Below, in pieces: positions 7,653 to 15,251 of a DNA stretch of 64,000 bases; the stretch's first letter is position 1; each line of letters begins with the position of its first letter. A program made the translations under genes and the position numbers. This DNA is from Cellulomonas sp. PhB143 (GTDB lineage Bacteria; Actinomycetota; Actinomycetes; Actinomycetales; Cellulomonadaceae): contig NZ_RKIJ01000010.1 in assembly GCF_003752595.1 (NCBI RefSeq), forward strand, positions 248,001 to 312,000. The letters are read 5' to 3'. Below the pieces are notes generated by a model that worked only from the letters and a program-made list of their open reading frames with translations, was not told the DNA's origin and ran no database searches.

Positions 7653-8113
7653 GCGCACCGTTGACCGTCCTGGCGCCGGTGAGCGGCCTCGTCGTGGCGC
7701 TCGCCGACGTCGACGACCCGGTGTTCTCGGCCGAGCTGGTCGGGCCGGGACTCGCGATCGAGCCGGTGCGGGGTCCGGTCTCGGAGGTCCTCGCGCCGGT
7801 CGCGGGCCGCATCGCGAAGCTGCACGCGCACGCGTTCGTGCTCCAGGCCGAGGACGGCCGTGGCGTCCTCGTGCACCTCGGGATCAACACGGTCCAGCTC
7901 GAGGGGACGGGCTTCACGCTGCACGCCGCGGAGGGCGACGACGTGGCCCTCGGCCAGGTGCTGGTCGGCTGGGACCCCGCCCAGGTCGAGGCCGGGGGGC
8001 GCTCCCCGGTCTGCCCCGTCGTCGGGCTGGACGCCGCCGCGGGGTCGATCGAGCGGCTCGTGGAGCCGGGGGACGAGGTCGCGGCGGGCACGCCCTTCCT
8101 GCGCTGGACCTGA
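7649..8113 (+). CDS. crr: PTS EIIA, glucose class (Crr)
   Basis: EIIA-Glc receives phosphate from HPr and passes it to EIIB. The 154-residue protein has LHAHAF (His61) and the phosphoacceptor block GVLVHLGINTVQL (His76), both typical of the family. The start is a TTG at 7649 overlapping the EIIB stop (TTGA), with GAGGA just upstream, so it is translationally coupled. It is the last gene of the dasR operon. In Streptomyces crr lies next to ptsI; here it lies with the EIIB genes instead. Confidence 0.92.
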   Translation: MSAPLTVLAPVSGLVVALADVDDPVFSAELVGPGLAIEPVRGPVSEVLAPVAGRIAKLHAHAFVLQAEDGRGVLVHLGINTVQLEGTGFTLHAAEGDDVALGQVLVGWDPAQVEAGGRSPVCPVVGLDAAAGSIERLVEPGDEVAAGTPFLRWT

Positions 8114-8123
8114 TCGGGCGAGG

Positions 8124-8163
8124 GGCACGCGACCGGCACGCGACCGGCACGCGACCGGCACGG
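8124..8163 (+). repeat. 11-bp tandem repeat before rpiB
   Basis: Three exact copies of GGCACGCGACC (8124-8156) and a partial fourth lie between crr and the rpiB promoter. The function is unknown; the repeat may act as a spacer or be replication slippage. Confidence 0.8.
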
Positions 8164-8173
8164 ACGGGTGCGG

Positions 8174-8179
8174 CATGAT
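8174..8179 (+). promoter_or_regulatory. -10 hexamer of rpiB (leaderless)
   Basis: CATGAT lies 7 nt before the rpiB ATG. No Shine-Dalgarno precedes the start. Confidence 0.5.
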
Positions 8180-8186
8180 GGGTCCC

Positions 8187-8657
8187 ATGCGCGTTCACCT
8201 CGCCGCGGACCACGCCGGCTTCGAGCTCAAGTCCCACCTCGTCGACCACCTGCGGGGGGCCGGCCACGACGTGGTCGACCACGGCGCGGAGGCGTACGAC
8301 GCCCTCGACGACTACCCCTCGTTCTGCATCGCCGCGGGCGAGGGCGTCGTCGCCGACCCCGGCAGCCTCGGGGTCGTGATCGGCGGCTCGGGGAACGGCG
8401 AGCAGATCGCGGCGAACAAGGTCGTCGGCGTCCGGGCGGCGCTGGCCTGGAACGCCGCGACGGCCACGCTCGCCCGCCAGCACAACGACGCGAACGTGGT
8501 CGCCGTCGGCGCCCGCCAGCACACCGCCGAGGAGGCGACCGCGCTGGTCGACGCCTTCCTCGCCGAGCCGTTCAGCGGCGACGAGCGGCACCGGCGACGC
8601 ATCGACCAGCTCGCGGACTACGAGGCTGCACGCCCGGCCGCGGGCCGCACGGCCTGA
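8187..8657 (+). CDS. rpiB: Ribose-5-phosphate isomerase B
   Basis: It interconverts ribose-5-phosphate and ribulose-5-phosphate in the pentose phosphate pathway. The 156-residue protein begins MRVHLAADHAGFELK and carries GGSGNGEQIAANK, the phosphate-binding loop of the RpiB/LacAB family, with ALAWNAATATLARQHNDANV further on. The start is an apparently leaderless ATG. A single base separates its stop from the GTG of the glycosylase gene, so the two are cotranscribed. Confidence 0.93.
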   Translation: MRVHLAADHAGFELKSHLVDHLRGAGHDVVDHGAEAYDALDDYPSFCIAAGEGVVADPGSLGVVIGGSGNGEQIAANKVVGVRAALAWNAATATLARQHNDANVVAVGARQHTAEEATALVDAFLAEPFSGDERHRRRIDQLADYEAARPAAGRTA

Positions 8658-8658
8658 C

Positions 8659-9684
8659 GTGCCCGAGGGCCACACGGTCCACCGACTCGCCCGCACCTTC
8701 GCGGAGCTCTTCGGCGGCCAGGTGCTGTCCGTCTCCAGCCCGCAGGGCCGGTTCGCCGCGGGCGCGGCGCTGCTCGACGGCGCGCGCCTCGTCGACGCGC
8801 AGGCGGGGGGCAAGCACCTCTTCCTCGGGTTCGTGCCCGACGGCGGTACGGGTCCCGACGGCGGTACGGGTCCCGACGGCGCGGCCGGCGCCGGAGAGCC
8901 GGGCCGGTGGCTGCGCGTCCACCTCGGCCTCTACGGAGCCTGGACGTTCGCGGGGGACGGGAGCACCGCCGTCGTGCACGCGATCGGGGCGCCGCGCCGG
9001 CGGGTCGGCGAGGACGAGTCGGTCGGCGGCGAGCCCGGTCGCGAGATCGGGGCCGCGGGGGACGGCTGGCTGCCCGGCCCGCCGCGGGGCGCCGTGCGCG
9101 TGCGGCTGGCCGGTGAGCACGCCGTCGCGGACCTGACGGGGCCGACCGCCTGCGAGGTCCTCGACCCGGCGGGCAAGCGAGCCGTCGAGCAGCGCCTGGG
9201 CCCCGACCCGCTGCGCGCGGGCGGGACCGACGACGCGGACGTCGCGGCGTTCGTCGACCGGGTGCGTCGCTCGCGCACGAGCGTCGGCGTCCAGCTCATG
9301 GACCAGGCCGTGGTCGCCGGCGTCGGCAACATCTACCGGGCCGAGGCGCTCTTCCGCGCCGGCCTCGACCCCCTGACCCCGGGACGCGACGTCCCGACCG
9401 AGGTGCTGCGCACTCTGTTCGCCGACCTGGTCGTGCTGCTGGGGGAGGGCCTGCGCACGGGCAGGATCGTCACCACGCGCCCCGAGCACCGCGGGGACGA
9501 CCGGGTCGCCGGGCGGCACCGCGTGCGCCAGAACACCGACGACGACCCCGACGCGGTGCCCCGCGAGCAGTCGTTCTACGTCTACCACCGCGAGGGTCTT
9601 CCCTGCCGCGTGTGCGGCACGACCGTGCTGGTGAGCGATCTCGCCGGTCGCACGCTCTACCGCTGCCCGTCCTGCCAGGTCTGA
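8659..9684 (+). CDS. Fpg/Nei-family DNA glycosylase (endonuclease VIII-like)
   Basis: A base-excision repair glycosylase/AP lyase acting on oxidised bases. The catalytic N-terminus PEGHTVHRLA follows the initiator, with the helix-two-turn-helix region VGVQLMDQAVVAGVGNIYRAEALF in the middle. A C-terminal zinc finger has Cys316, Cys319, Cys336 and Cys339. PEGHT is characteristic of the Nei side of the family, Nei2 in mycobacteria. An unusual GPDGGT repeat (three copies of an 18-bp unit around 8845-8880) expands a surface loop near residue 65. The GTG start lies directly after the rpiB stop. Confidence 0.92.
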   Translation: MPEGHTVHRLARTFAELFGGQVLSVSSPQGRFAAGAALLDGARLVDAQAGGKHLFLGFVPDGGTGPDGGTGPDGAAGAGEPGRWLRVHLGLYGAWTFAGDGSTAVVHAIGAPRRRVGEDESVGGEPGREIGAAGDGWLPGPPRGAVRVRLAGEHAVADLTGPTACEVLDPAGKRAVEQRLGPDPLRAGGTDDADVAAFVDRVRRSRTSVGVQLMDQAVVAGVGNIYRAEALFRAGLDPLTPGRDVPTEVLRTLFADLVVLLGEGLRTGRIVTTRPEHRGDDRVAGRHRVRQNTDDDPDAVPREQSFYVYHREGLPCRVCGTTVLVSDLAGRTLYRCPSCQV

Positions 9685-9697
9685 GCCGCCGGGTGGG

Positions 9698-11065
9698 TCA
9701 CCAGATCCACGAGCACGCGGGTGGCACGGGCCACCCGAACGCCACGGACGTGCGGGCGAGCGCTCCCGGCGTCAGCTCGGTCACGAGCCCGGCGGCCCCG
9801 AGCGACGCGAGGCTCGTCCCGCCCAGGTAGACGCGCCCGAGCTCCCGGACGCCCAGGTCGAGGTCCGCCGGCCGGTCGGTGCGCTCGCAGGTCGCCGGCA
9901 TGAAGGCGCCCGCGCGCAGGTGCCAGTGCCGGGCCGTGTCGTCGGCCGCCGTGTCCCCGGCCGCCGTGTCCCCAGCAGCCGTGTCCCTGACGGCGAGGAC
10001 GACGTCGACGTCCGCCGCGTACTGCCGCCCGGCGAGAGCGGCCGCGACGTCGAGCACCCGCACCCAGAGCGTGTCCTCCAGCTCCGGACGGGCGAGACGC
10101 GGGTCGAGCAGCATCGTCAGGAGCGGGTCGTCGACCGCGAGGCGCGGAACGGTGACCTCCTTGATCAGGTCCAGGTCGAGCAGCACGCCCCACAGGGCGC
10201 GCGAGGCGGCGGCGTCGAGGGCCACGGCCTCGAACACCTCCGCGGTGCCGACGGCGCCCGACGGGTCGAAGTCGACGGCGCGGCGGAACCTCGCGTACCC
10301 GCGCGGTTCGCCGTCGCGTTCCACGATCAGGACGCGCCACGGCTCCTTGCCCGCCCGCCAGGCCGGGACGTGCGCCCAGTACCAGGCGATCTGCTCGGGG
10401 GACTCGCGCGTCGCCCACCCGGGGCGGCCGGACCCGCCGTGCGCGGCGCCCCCGCGACGGTGCAGATCGGCGACGATCTCCTCGTGCCGGGCCCGGTCGG
10501 CCGCCTCGATCCGCACCGTGTGCTGCGCGGCACCGGGGACGTCCGCGAGCGCCGCACCGCGGGGGAGCGTGACGCGGACGCTGTGGGCCGCCGTACCGTA
10601 GCCGAAGCGGCCGTAGATCGTGGCCTCGGAGGCCGTGAGGACCGAGAGCGCCTCGCCGGCCTCGGCGCACGCCACCCGGTGTGCCGCGATCATGGCGCGC
10701 AGCAGCCCGCGCCGTCGGTGCCCGGGGTGGACGCCGACCCAGGTCAGGCCGCCGACGGCCAGCCGGCCGCCGGGTACCGGGAAGTGCGCGAACGGGTAGG
10801 ACGAGCTGATCGCGACGAGCTCGGTGACGCGGGGCAGGGCCCCGTCGACCGGCACGGCGGCCGTGTCCTCCCGGTCGGCCTCGACGCCCCAGGTGCGGTC
10901 CCACGTGACGGGGAGCGCCACGGAGGCGAAGTCCTCGGCGGAGTCCCCGCTGGGGAACGCCCACTGATCGACCGCGAGCACCTCGGCGCGCCGCTCGTCG
11001 GAGAGCGGGACGAGCCGGTATCCGTCGGGCAGGTCGGTCGCCGGCACGCGTCGGGGTTCGCTCAT
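9698..11065 (-). CDS. Eis-like GNAT N-acetyltransferase
   Basis: A 455-residue protein of the Eis family: an N-terminal acetyl-CoA-binding GNAT fold (VGVHPGHRRRGLLRAMI), a second GNAT-like fold and a C-terminal sterol-carrier-like segment. Eis proteins acetylate lysines or aminoglycoside amines; the substrate here is unknown. A stretch of in-frame repeats (GDTAAGDTAADDTA, encoded near 9940-9990) sits in a loop near residue 370. It converges on the glycosylase gene with only 13 bp between. The upstream minus-strand sequence has GAGGAT 6 nt before the ATG, readable as a -10 or a weak ribosome site. Confidence 0.85.
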   Translation of the reverse strand: MSEPRRVPATDLPDGYRLVPLSDERRAEVLAVDQWAFPSGDSAEDFASVALPVTWDRTWGVEADREDTAAVPVDGALPRVTELVAISSSYPFAHFPVPGGRLAVGGLTWVGVHPGHRRRGLLRAMIAAHRVACAEAGEALSVLTASEATIYGRFGYGTAAHSVRVTLPRGAALADVPGAAQHTVRIEAADRARHEEIVADLHRRGGAAHGGSGRPGWATRESPEQIAWYWAHVPAWRAGKEPWRVLIVERDGEPRGYARFRRAVDFDPSGAVGTAEVFEAVALDAAASRALWGVLLDLDLIKEVTVPRLAVDDPLLTMLLDPRLARPELEDTLWVRVLDVAAALAGRQYAADVDVVLAVRDTAAGDTAAGDTAADDTARHWHLRAGAFMPATCERTDRPADLDLGVRELGRVYLGGTSLASLGAAGLVTELTPGALARTSVAFGWPVPPACSWIW

Positions 11066-11112
11066 GCGCCGATCCTCCCGCGCTCGCTCGTGGGCCGCCA
11101 CGGCATTCCCGG

Positions 11113-11118
11113 TACGGT
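11113..11118 (+). promoter_or_regulatory. -10 hexamer of the ATL gene (leaderless)
   Basis: TACGGT ends 7 nt before the GTG start. Confidence 0.5.
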
Positions 11119-11125
11119 CGGTCCC

Positions 11126-11527
11126 GTGGAGGACTCATCCGCCGGGGCGGCCGCCGCCCCCTCAGGCCGCGCGCCGGACGACGGGCCCGCACCCGACCGT
11201 GCCCTGGAGTACCTCGACGAGGTCCTGGCGGTGGTCGAGCGGGTCCCGCGAGGTCGTGCGACGACCTACGGCGTCGTCGCGGAGGCGGTCGCGGCGGTGC
11301 TGGGGCGCGGCGGTCCGCGGCAGGTCGGGACGGTGCTCGCGCGCGCCGGTTCCGGCGTCCCGTGGTGGCGGGTGGTCAACGCCGCCGGCTCGCCGCCGGG
11401 GCACCACCTGGACCGGGCCCTGGACGAGCTGCGCGCCGAGGGGTGCCCGCTGAGCGCGGACGGGCTGCGGGTGGACCTGCGCCGTGCCGGCTGGGAGCCG
11501 TGGGAGGACGAGCCGCAGGGACGCTAG
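11126..11527 (+). CDS. Alkyltransferase-like protein (ATL), MGMT family
   Basis: The fold is that of the O6-methylguanine methyltransferase DNA-binding domain (GRATTYGVVAEAV, GPRQVGTVLA), but the catalytic PCHR motif reads PWWRV, with Trp in place of Cys. It is therefore an ATL protein, which binds O6-alkylguanine and flags it for nucleotide excision repair rather than removing the alkyl group. The length of 133 residues fits this class with a short N-terminal extension. The GTG start is probably leaderless. It lies beside the Eis-like gene in the divergent orientation. Confidence 0.88.
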   Translation: MEDSSAGAAAAPSGRAPDDGPAPDRALEYLDEVLAVVERVPRGRATTYGVVAEAVAAVLGRGGPRQVGTVLARAGSGVPWWRVVNAAGSPPGHHLDRALDELRAEGCPLSADGLRVDLRRAGWEPWEDEPQGR

Positions 11528-11610
11528 AGTGTGCCGGTACCCCGAACCCCGGGTCCTAGACATCTGTCGGGCCGCGTCCTCGGTCCCCGACCTCGACGAC
11601 GAGGAGAACC

Positions 11611-12645
11611 ATGCGCATCGGCATCCACAGCGGCTACTGGTCGGCGGGCCCGCCCGAGGGCATCGAGGAGGCCGTCCAGGCGGCCGATGCCCTGGGGGTC
11701 GACTCCGTCTGGACGGCCGAGGCGTACGGGTCGGACGTCTTCACCCCGCTCGCGTGGTGGGGGAGCCGCACCAGGAGCATCCGGCTGGGGACCGCCGTCG
11801 CCCAGATGTCCGCGCGCACGCCCACCGCCACGGCGATGGCCGCCCTGACGCTCGACCACCTGTCGGGCGGCCGCGCGATCCTGGGCCTGGGCGCCTCGGG
11901 CCCTCAGGTGGTCGAGGGCTGGTACGGCCAGCCCTACCCGCGTCCGCTCGCCCGCACGCGGGAGTACGTCGACATCGTGCGTCAGGTGCTCGAGCGCGGG
12001 GCGCCGGTCGAGCACGACGGCCAGTTCTACCAGCTGCCGCTGCGCGGGGAGGGGACGACCGGGCTCGGCAAGGCGCTGCGCTCGACCGTGCACCCGCTGC
12101 GCGCCGACCTGCCGATCCACCTCGCCGCGGAGGGCCCGAAGAACATCGCGCTCGCGGCCGAGATCGCGGACGGGTGGCTCCCGCTGTTCTACACGCCGCG
12201 CCTGGACGCGGAGTTCCGCGAGCGCCTCGCCGAGGGCTTCGCCCTGCGGGCGCCGGAGCGCAGCGCGGTCGCGGACTTCGAGGTCAGCGCCACGGTCCCC
12301 GTCGTCGTGGCTGACGACGTCGAGCGGGCCGCCGACGCCGTGCGGCCGTTCCTCTCCCTCTACATCGGGGGGATGGGCGCCAAGGGCGCCAACTTCCACC
12401 GCGCCGCGATCGACCGCCTCGGGTACTCCGACGCGGCGGACGAGATCGAGGACCACTACGCGGCGGGTCGCCGGGCGGAGGCGGTGGCCGCGGTGCCGAC
12501 GGCCCTCGTCGAGGACATCGCGCTCGTCGGCCCGGCCGAGAAGATCGCCGAGGACCTGCGCGCGTGGGAGGCCACCGCCGTCACCACGATCCTCGTCCAG
12601 GGCGACGCGGAGGCCGTGCGGACGGTCGCCGCCATCCTCGGCTGA
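11611..12645 (+). CDS. LLM-class F420-dependent oxidoreductase (Rv3520c-like)
   Basis: A luciferase-like TIM-barrel protein of 344 residues starting MRIGIHSGYWS, with SVWTAEAYGSD, LDHLSGGRAILGLGASGPQV and a C-terminal LVGPAEKIAEDL. The pattern matches the mycobacterial Rv3520c group, thought to use F420; that assignment is from memory. The physiological substrate is unknown. The ATG follows GAGGAG. The presence of F420 biosynthetic genes at 27-30 kb supports the cofactor call. It converges on cysE with a hairpin between. Confidence 0.82.
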   Translation: MRIGIHSGYWSAGPPEGIEEAVQAADALGVDSVWTAEAYGSDVFTPLAWWGSRTRSIRLGTAVAQMSARTPTATAMAALTLDHLSGGRAILGLGASGPQVVEGWYGQPYPRPLARTREYVDIVRQVLERGAPVEHDGQFYQLPLRGEGTTGLGKALRSTVHPLRADLPIHLAAEGPKNIALAAEIADGWLPLFYTPRLDAEFRERLAEGFALRAPERSAVADFEVSATVPVVVADDVERAADAVRPFLSLYIGGMGAKGANFHRAAIDRLGYSDAADEIEDHYAAGRRAEAVAAVPTALVEDIALVGPAEKIAEDLRAWEATAVTTILVQGDAEAVRTVAAILG

Positions 12646-12661
12646 GACGCGTCCCCGAGGC

Positions 12662-12703
12662 CGTCGGCCCCGCCCGCCCGGTCGGGCGTGCGGGGGCCGA
12701 GGC
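12662..12703. terminator. Terminator between the LLM gene and cysE
   Basis: An imperfect GC-rich inverted repeat (CGGCCCCGC...GCGGGGGCCG) lies between two convergent genes. Confidence 0.5.
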
Positions 12704-12704
12704 G

Positions 12705-13298
12705 TCAGATCACGTACTCGATGAGCTGGGACGCGTCCTCGACCGGCGGCCGGGGCACGTCGCCCTTCGGCAGGCGGACCCGGGCGGGCACGCCGACCGC
12801 GACCGCGCCGACGGGCACGTCCTTGAGCACGACGGCGTTCGCGCCCACCTGGGCGTCGTCGCCGATCCACACAGGACCCAGGATCTTGGCCCCCGCGCCG
12901 ACGACGATGCGGTCGCCGAGCGTGGGGTGCCGCTTGCCCTTGGTCATCGTGCGTCCCCCGAGCGTCGCCCCGTGGAACAGGACGACGTCGTCGCCCACCA
13001 CGGCGGTCTCGCCGACGACGACGCCCATGCCGTGGTCGATGAACAGACGCCGCCCGAGGACGGCGCCGGGGTGGATCTCCACCCCGGTCGCCGCCCTGGT
13101 GAGCTGCGAGAGCAGGCGCGCCGGGAAGCGCGCCCCCGGGGTGTTCCAGAGGTGGTGCGCGACCCGGTAGGCCCAGATCGCGTGGACCCCGGGATAGGTG
13201 AGCGCGACCTCGAGACGGGAGCGCGCCGCGGGGTCGCCGTGGCGCGCGGCGTCGAGGTCCTCGTCGAGGACCTCGACGAACCGGCGCAGTCTCGACAC
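12705..13298 (-). CDS. cysE: Serine O-acetyltransferase (EpsC-type)
   Basis: CysE makes O-acetylserine from serine and acetyl-CoA, the substrate of CysK. The 197-residue protein has an N-terminal helical part ([20 protein letters not shown]) and a left-handed beta-helix of hexapeptide repeats ([28 protein letters not shown]), the short EpsC form. The start is GTG, 2 nt after the cysK stop, so it is translated from the cysK-cysE transcript and should respond to the cysK leader. Confidence 0.94.
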   Translation of the reverse strand: MSRLRRFVEVLDEDLDAARHGDPAARSRLEVALTYPGVHAIWAYRVAHHLWNTPGARFPARLLSQLTRAATGVEIHPGAVLGRRLFIDHGMGVVVGETAVVGDDVVLFHGATLGGRTMTKGKRHPTLGDRIVVGAGAKILGPVWIGDDAQVGANAVVLKDVPVGAVAVGVPARVRLPKGDVPRPPVEDASQLIEYVI

Positions 13299-13300
13299 GG

Positions 13301-14236
13301 TCAGTCCATCAGGTCCGAGTAGAGGATCGAGGAGAGGTAGCGCTCCCCGAAGGACGGGATGATCGTCACGATCGTCTTGCCGGCGTTCTCCGGTCGCGCG
13401 GCGACCTGGAGCGCGGCGTAGATGGCGGCGCCGGAGGAGATGCCGACCAGCAGGCCCTCCTCCTTCGCGGCGCGGCGGGCGTACTCGACGGCCGTCTCGG
13501 CGTTGACGTCGATGACCTCGTCGTAGATCTCCGTGTCGAGGATCTCGGGCACGAAGTTCGCGCCGATGCCCTGGATCTTGTGCGGACCGGGCTGGCCGCC
13601 GTTGAGGATGGGCGACTCCTCGGGCTCGACCGCGATGATCTGGACCCCCGGCTTGCGCTCCTTGAGCACCTGCCCGACGCCGGTGATCGTCCCGCCGGTG
13701 CCGATCCCGGCGACGACGATGTCGACCTCGCCGTCGGTGTCCGCCCAGATCTCCTCGGCGGTCGTGGCGCGGTGGATCGCGGGGTTGGCCTCGTTGGCGA
13801 ACTGCTTCGCGAGGATGGCCCCGGGGCGCTCGGCGACGATCTTGTCCGCCTCGTCGACCGCGCCCTTCATCCCGCCGCCCGCGGGGGTGAGGATGAGCTC
13901 GGCGCCGAACGCGCGCAGCAGGGCGCGGCGCTCCTTCGACATGCTCTCGGGCATCGTGAGGACGACGTCGTAGCCGCGGGCCGCGCCCACCATCGCCAGG
14001 GCGATGCCGGTGTTGCCGGAGGTGGCCTCGACGATCGTCCCGCCCGGCGCGAGGGCCCCGGCTGCCTCGGCGGCGTCGATGATCGCGACACCGATGCGGT
14101 CCTTGACGGAGTTCGCCGGGTTGTAGAACTCCAGCTTGCCGACGACCGTCGCGTCGAGGCCCTCGGTGAGCCTGTTCAACCGCACGAGGGGGGTGTTGCC
14201 GACCAGCTTCGTCACGTCGTCGTAGATGCGTGCCAT
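13301..14236 (-). CDS. cysK: Cysteine synthase A (O-acetylserine sulfhydrylase)
   Basis: It condenses O-acetylserine with sulfide to give cysteine, using PLP. The 311-residue protein shows the PLP lysine at position 45 (NSVKDRIG), the phosphate-binding TSGNTG loop, and [12 protein letters not shown]. The ATG at 14236 was chosen because it gives the standard [16 protein letters not shown] start; AGAGGA precedes it. The open frame upstream is not conserved-looking. A 280-nt leader carries a polycysteine ORF and a stem-loop, pointing to cysteine-responsive control of cysK-cysE. Confidence 0.96.
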   Translation of the reverse strand: MARIYDDVTKLVGNTPLVRLNRLTEGLDATVVGKLEFYNPANSVKDRIGVAIIDAAEAAGALAPGGTIVEATSGNTGIALAMVGAARGYDVVLTMPESMSKERRALLRAFGAELILTPAGGGMKGAVDEADKIVAERPGAILAKQFANEANPAIHRATTAEEIWADTDGEVDIVVAGIGTGGTITGVGQVLKERKPGVQIIAVEPEESPILNGGQPGPHKIQGIGANFVPEILDTEIYDEVIDVNAETAVEYARRAAKEEGLLVGISSGAAIYAALQVAARPENAGKTIVTIIPSFGERYLSSILYSDLMD

Positions 14237-14416
14237 GGTTCCTCTTCTGCTCGACGGCCCGAGGGCCGGATGGGTGCCGGGGTCCCGGCGGATGGGGTGC
14301 AGCGGGCGGTGGGTCGGCGCCGGTCGAGGAGAGACGGTGCGGGCGGACCCGGGTCTCGCCCGACCTGGGGCGGGGCGAGGGTGCGCGGCCGGAGACGAGG
14401 CCGGGGGCGCACGGGG

Positions 14417-14454
14417 AGCGCTGGGTGGTGGGCGTGGAGCCGCGGGCCAGCGCT
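14417..14454 (-). promoter_or_regulatory. Stem-loop directly after the polycysteine leader ORF
   Basis: An exact 8-bp inverted repeat, AGCGCTGG with CCAGCGCT, has a 22-nt loop. On the minus strand it begins at the first base after the leader stop codon, where a ribosome stalled on the Cys codons would cover or free it. It is a candidate attenuator element. Confidence 0.5.
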
Positions 14455-14559
14455 CTAGCGACAGCAGGGACAGCAGCGACAGGTGCCGCGGCGAGCGCCG
14501 ACGGCCTGCGGCAGCGCGCAGGCAGGGGAAAGGACGACGGTGGCGATGTGCTCGCTCAT
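14455..14559 (-). CDS. Polycysteine leader peptide upstream of cysK
   Basis: A 34-residue ORF reads [11 protein letters not shown]... and ends CRCCPCCR-stop, with five cysteines in its last eight residues. Its ATG at 14559 is preceded by GGAGG at a 7-nt gap, an excellent ribosome site, so translation is likely. It lies 220 nt upstream of cysK on the same strand and is followed immediately by a stem-loop. Polycysteine leader ORFs that act as cysteine-responsive attenuators are described in mycobacteria, where the ORFs are mostly leaderless; this one has a Shine-Dalgarno instead. Role inferred from content and position. Confidence 0.75.
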   Translation of the reverse strand: MSEHIATVVLSPACALPQAVGARRGTCRCCPCCR

Positions 14560-14704
14560 CCTCGATCCTCCGACCTGTGCTCCGGTGTGTGCCGAGAACG
14601 ACACTAACGAGACGTCCACGATGTGGCAACGGTGTCTCATCCGCGGGCAGGGCCGTCTCCACGGACGACGAAGGCCCCCGGAGCGTTCCGGGGGCCTCCT
14701 GCGG

Positions 14705-14775
14705 AGCGGGCGACAGGAATCGAACCTGCGTGATCAGTTTGGAAGACTGAGGCTCTACCATTGAGCTACGCCCGC
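14705..14775 (-). tRNA. tRNA-Gly (TCC anticodon)
   Basis: The minus strand folds as a tRNA: acceptor GCGGGCG with CGCCCGC, D-arm AGCTCAATGGTAGAGC, anticodon loop CTTCCAA with anticodon TCC, and T-arm GGTTCGATTCC. The 3' CCA is not encoded. Confidence 0.95.
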
Positions 14776-14898
14776 ACGGGCCGCGTCGAGCGGCCCGTTC
14801 CACACCCTAGCAAGCCCCGGGCGGAATCCCGAAACCCGGACCCCGCGCGTCGCGCCGGTATGCTGACCGGGCTCGGCGGCCGGTCGCGACGAGCACCA

Positions 14899-14972
14899 CG
14901 GGGTGTAGCGCAGCTTGGTAGCGCGTCCGCTTTGGGAGCGGAAGGTCGCAGGTTCGAATCCTGTCACCCCGA
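14899..14972 (+). tRNA. tRNA-Pro (TGG anticodon)
   Basis: A tRNA fold with acceptor CGGGGTG and CACCCCG, anticodon stem TCCGC/GCGGA around loop TTTGGGA (anticodon TGG), and T-arm GGTTCGAATCC. The 3' CCA is not encoded. Confidence 0.95.
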
Positions 14973-15086
14973 CACCGCCGTCCCGTCACCCGACACCGCC
15001 GCCCAGGCACCGTCGCTCCGAGGTCCTCGCGCCTTGCCCGGGGCCGGCGCGGAAGCCCGGCCCGGCAGACCGGCGCGCCGATGACG

Positions 15087-15092
15087 TAGCAT
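15087..15092 (+). promoter_or_regulatory. Probable tig -10 hexamer
   Basis: TAGCAT lies about 160 nt upstream of the tig start, implying a long leader. The interval from 14973 to 15251 otherwise holds nothing I can identify. Confidence 0.35.
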
Positions 15093-15251
15093 GGAACGGT
15101 TGTCCGTACACCCGCAGGCTCGTGCGTGCCCGCACGACGGCACGCACGCCCGGCGTGTGCGGCAGAGCATCCGGCGCCCTCCCGAGGTCGTCGCCGCAGA
15201 ACAGACCGTTGCCGCACACCGGCGAGACCCGACCAGTTGGAGATCATCGAA

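Noticed and set aside
8124-8163. 11-bp repeats as an iteron origin
   Set aside because: They are few, no replication gene is nearby, and they fit simple slippage.
14600-14640. Longer form of the cysK leader ORF starting at 14640
   Set aside because: The ATG at 14640 has no ribosome site, whereas the one at 14559 has GGAGG.
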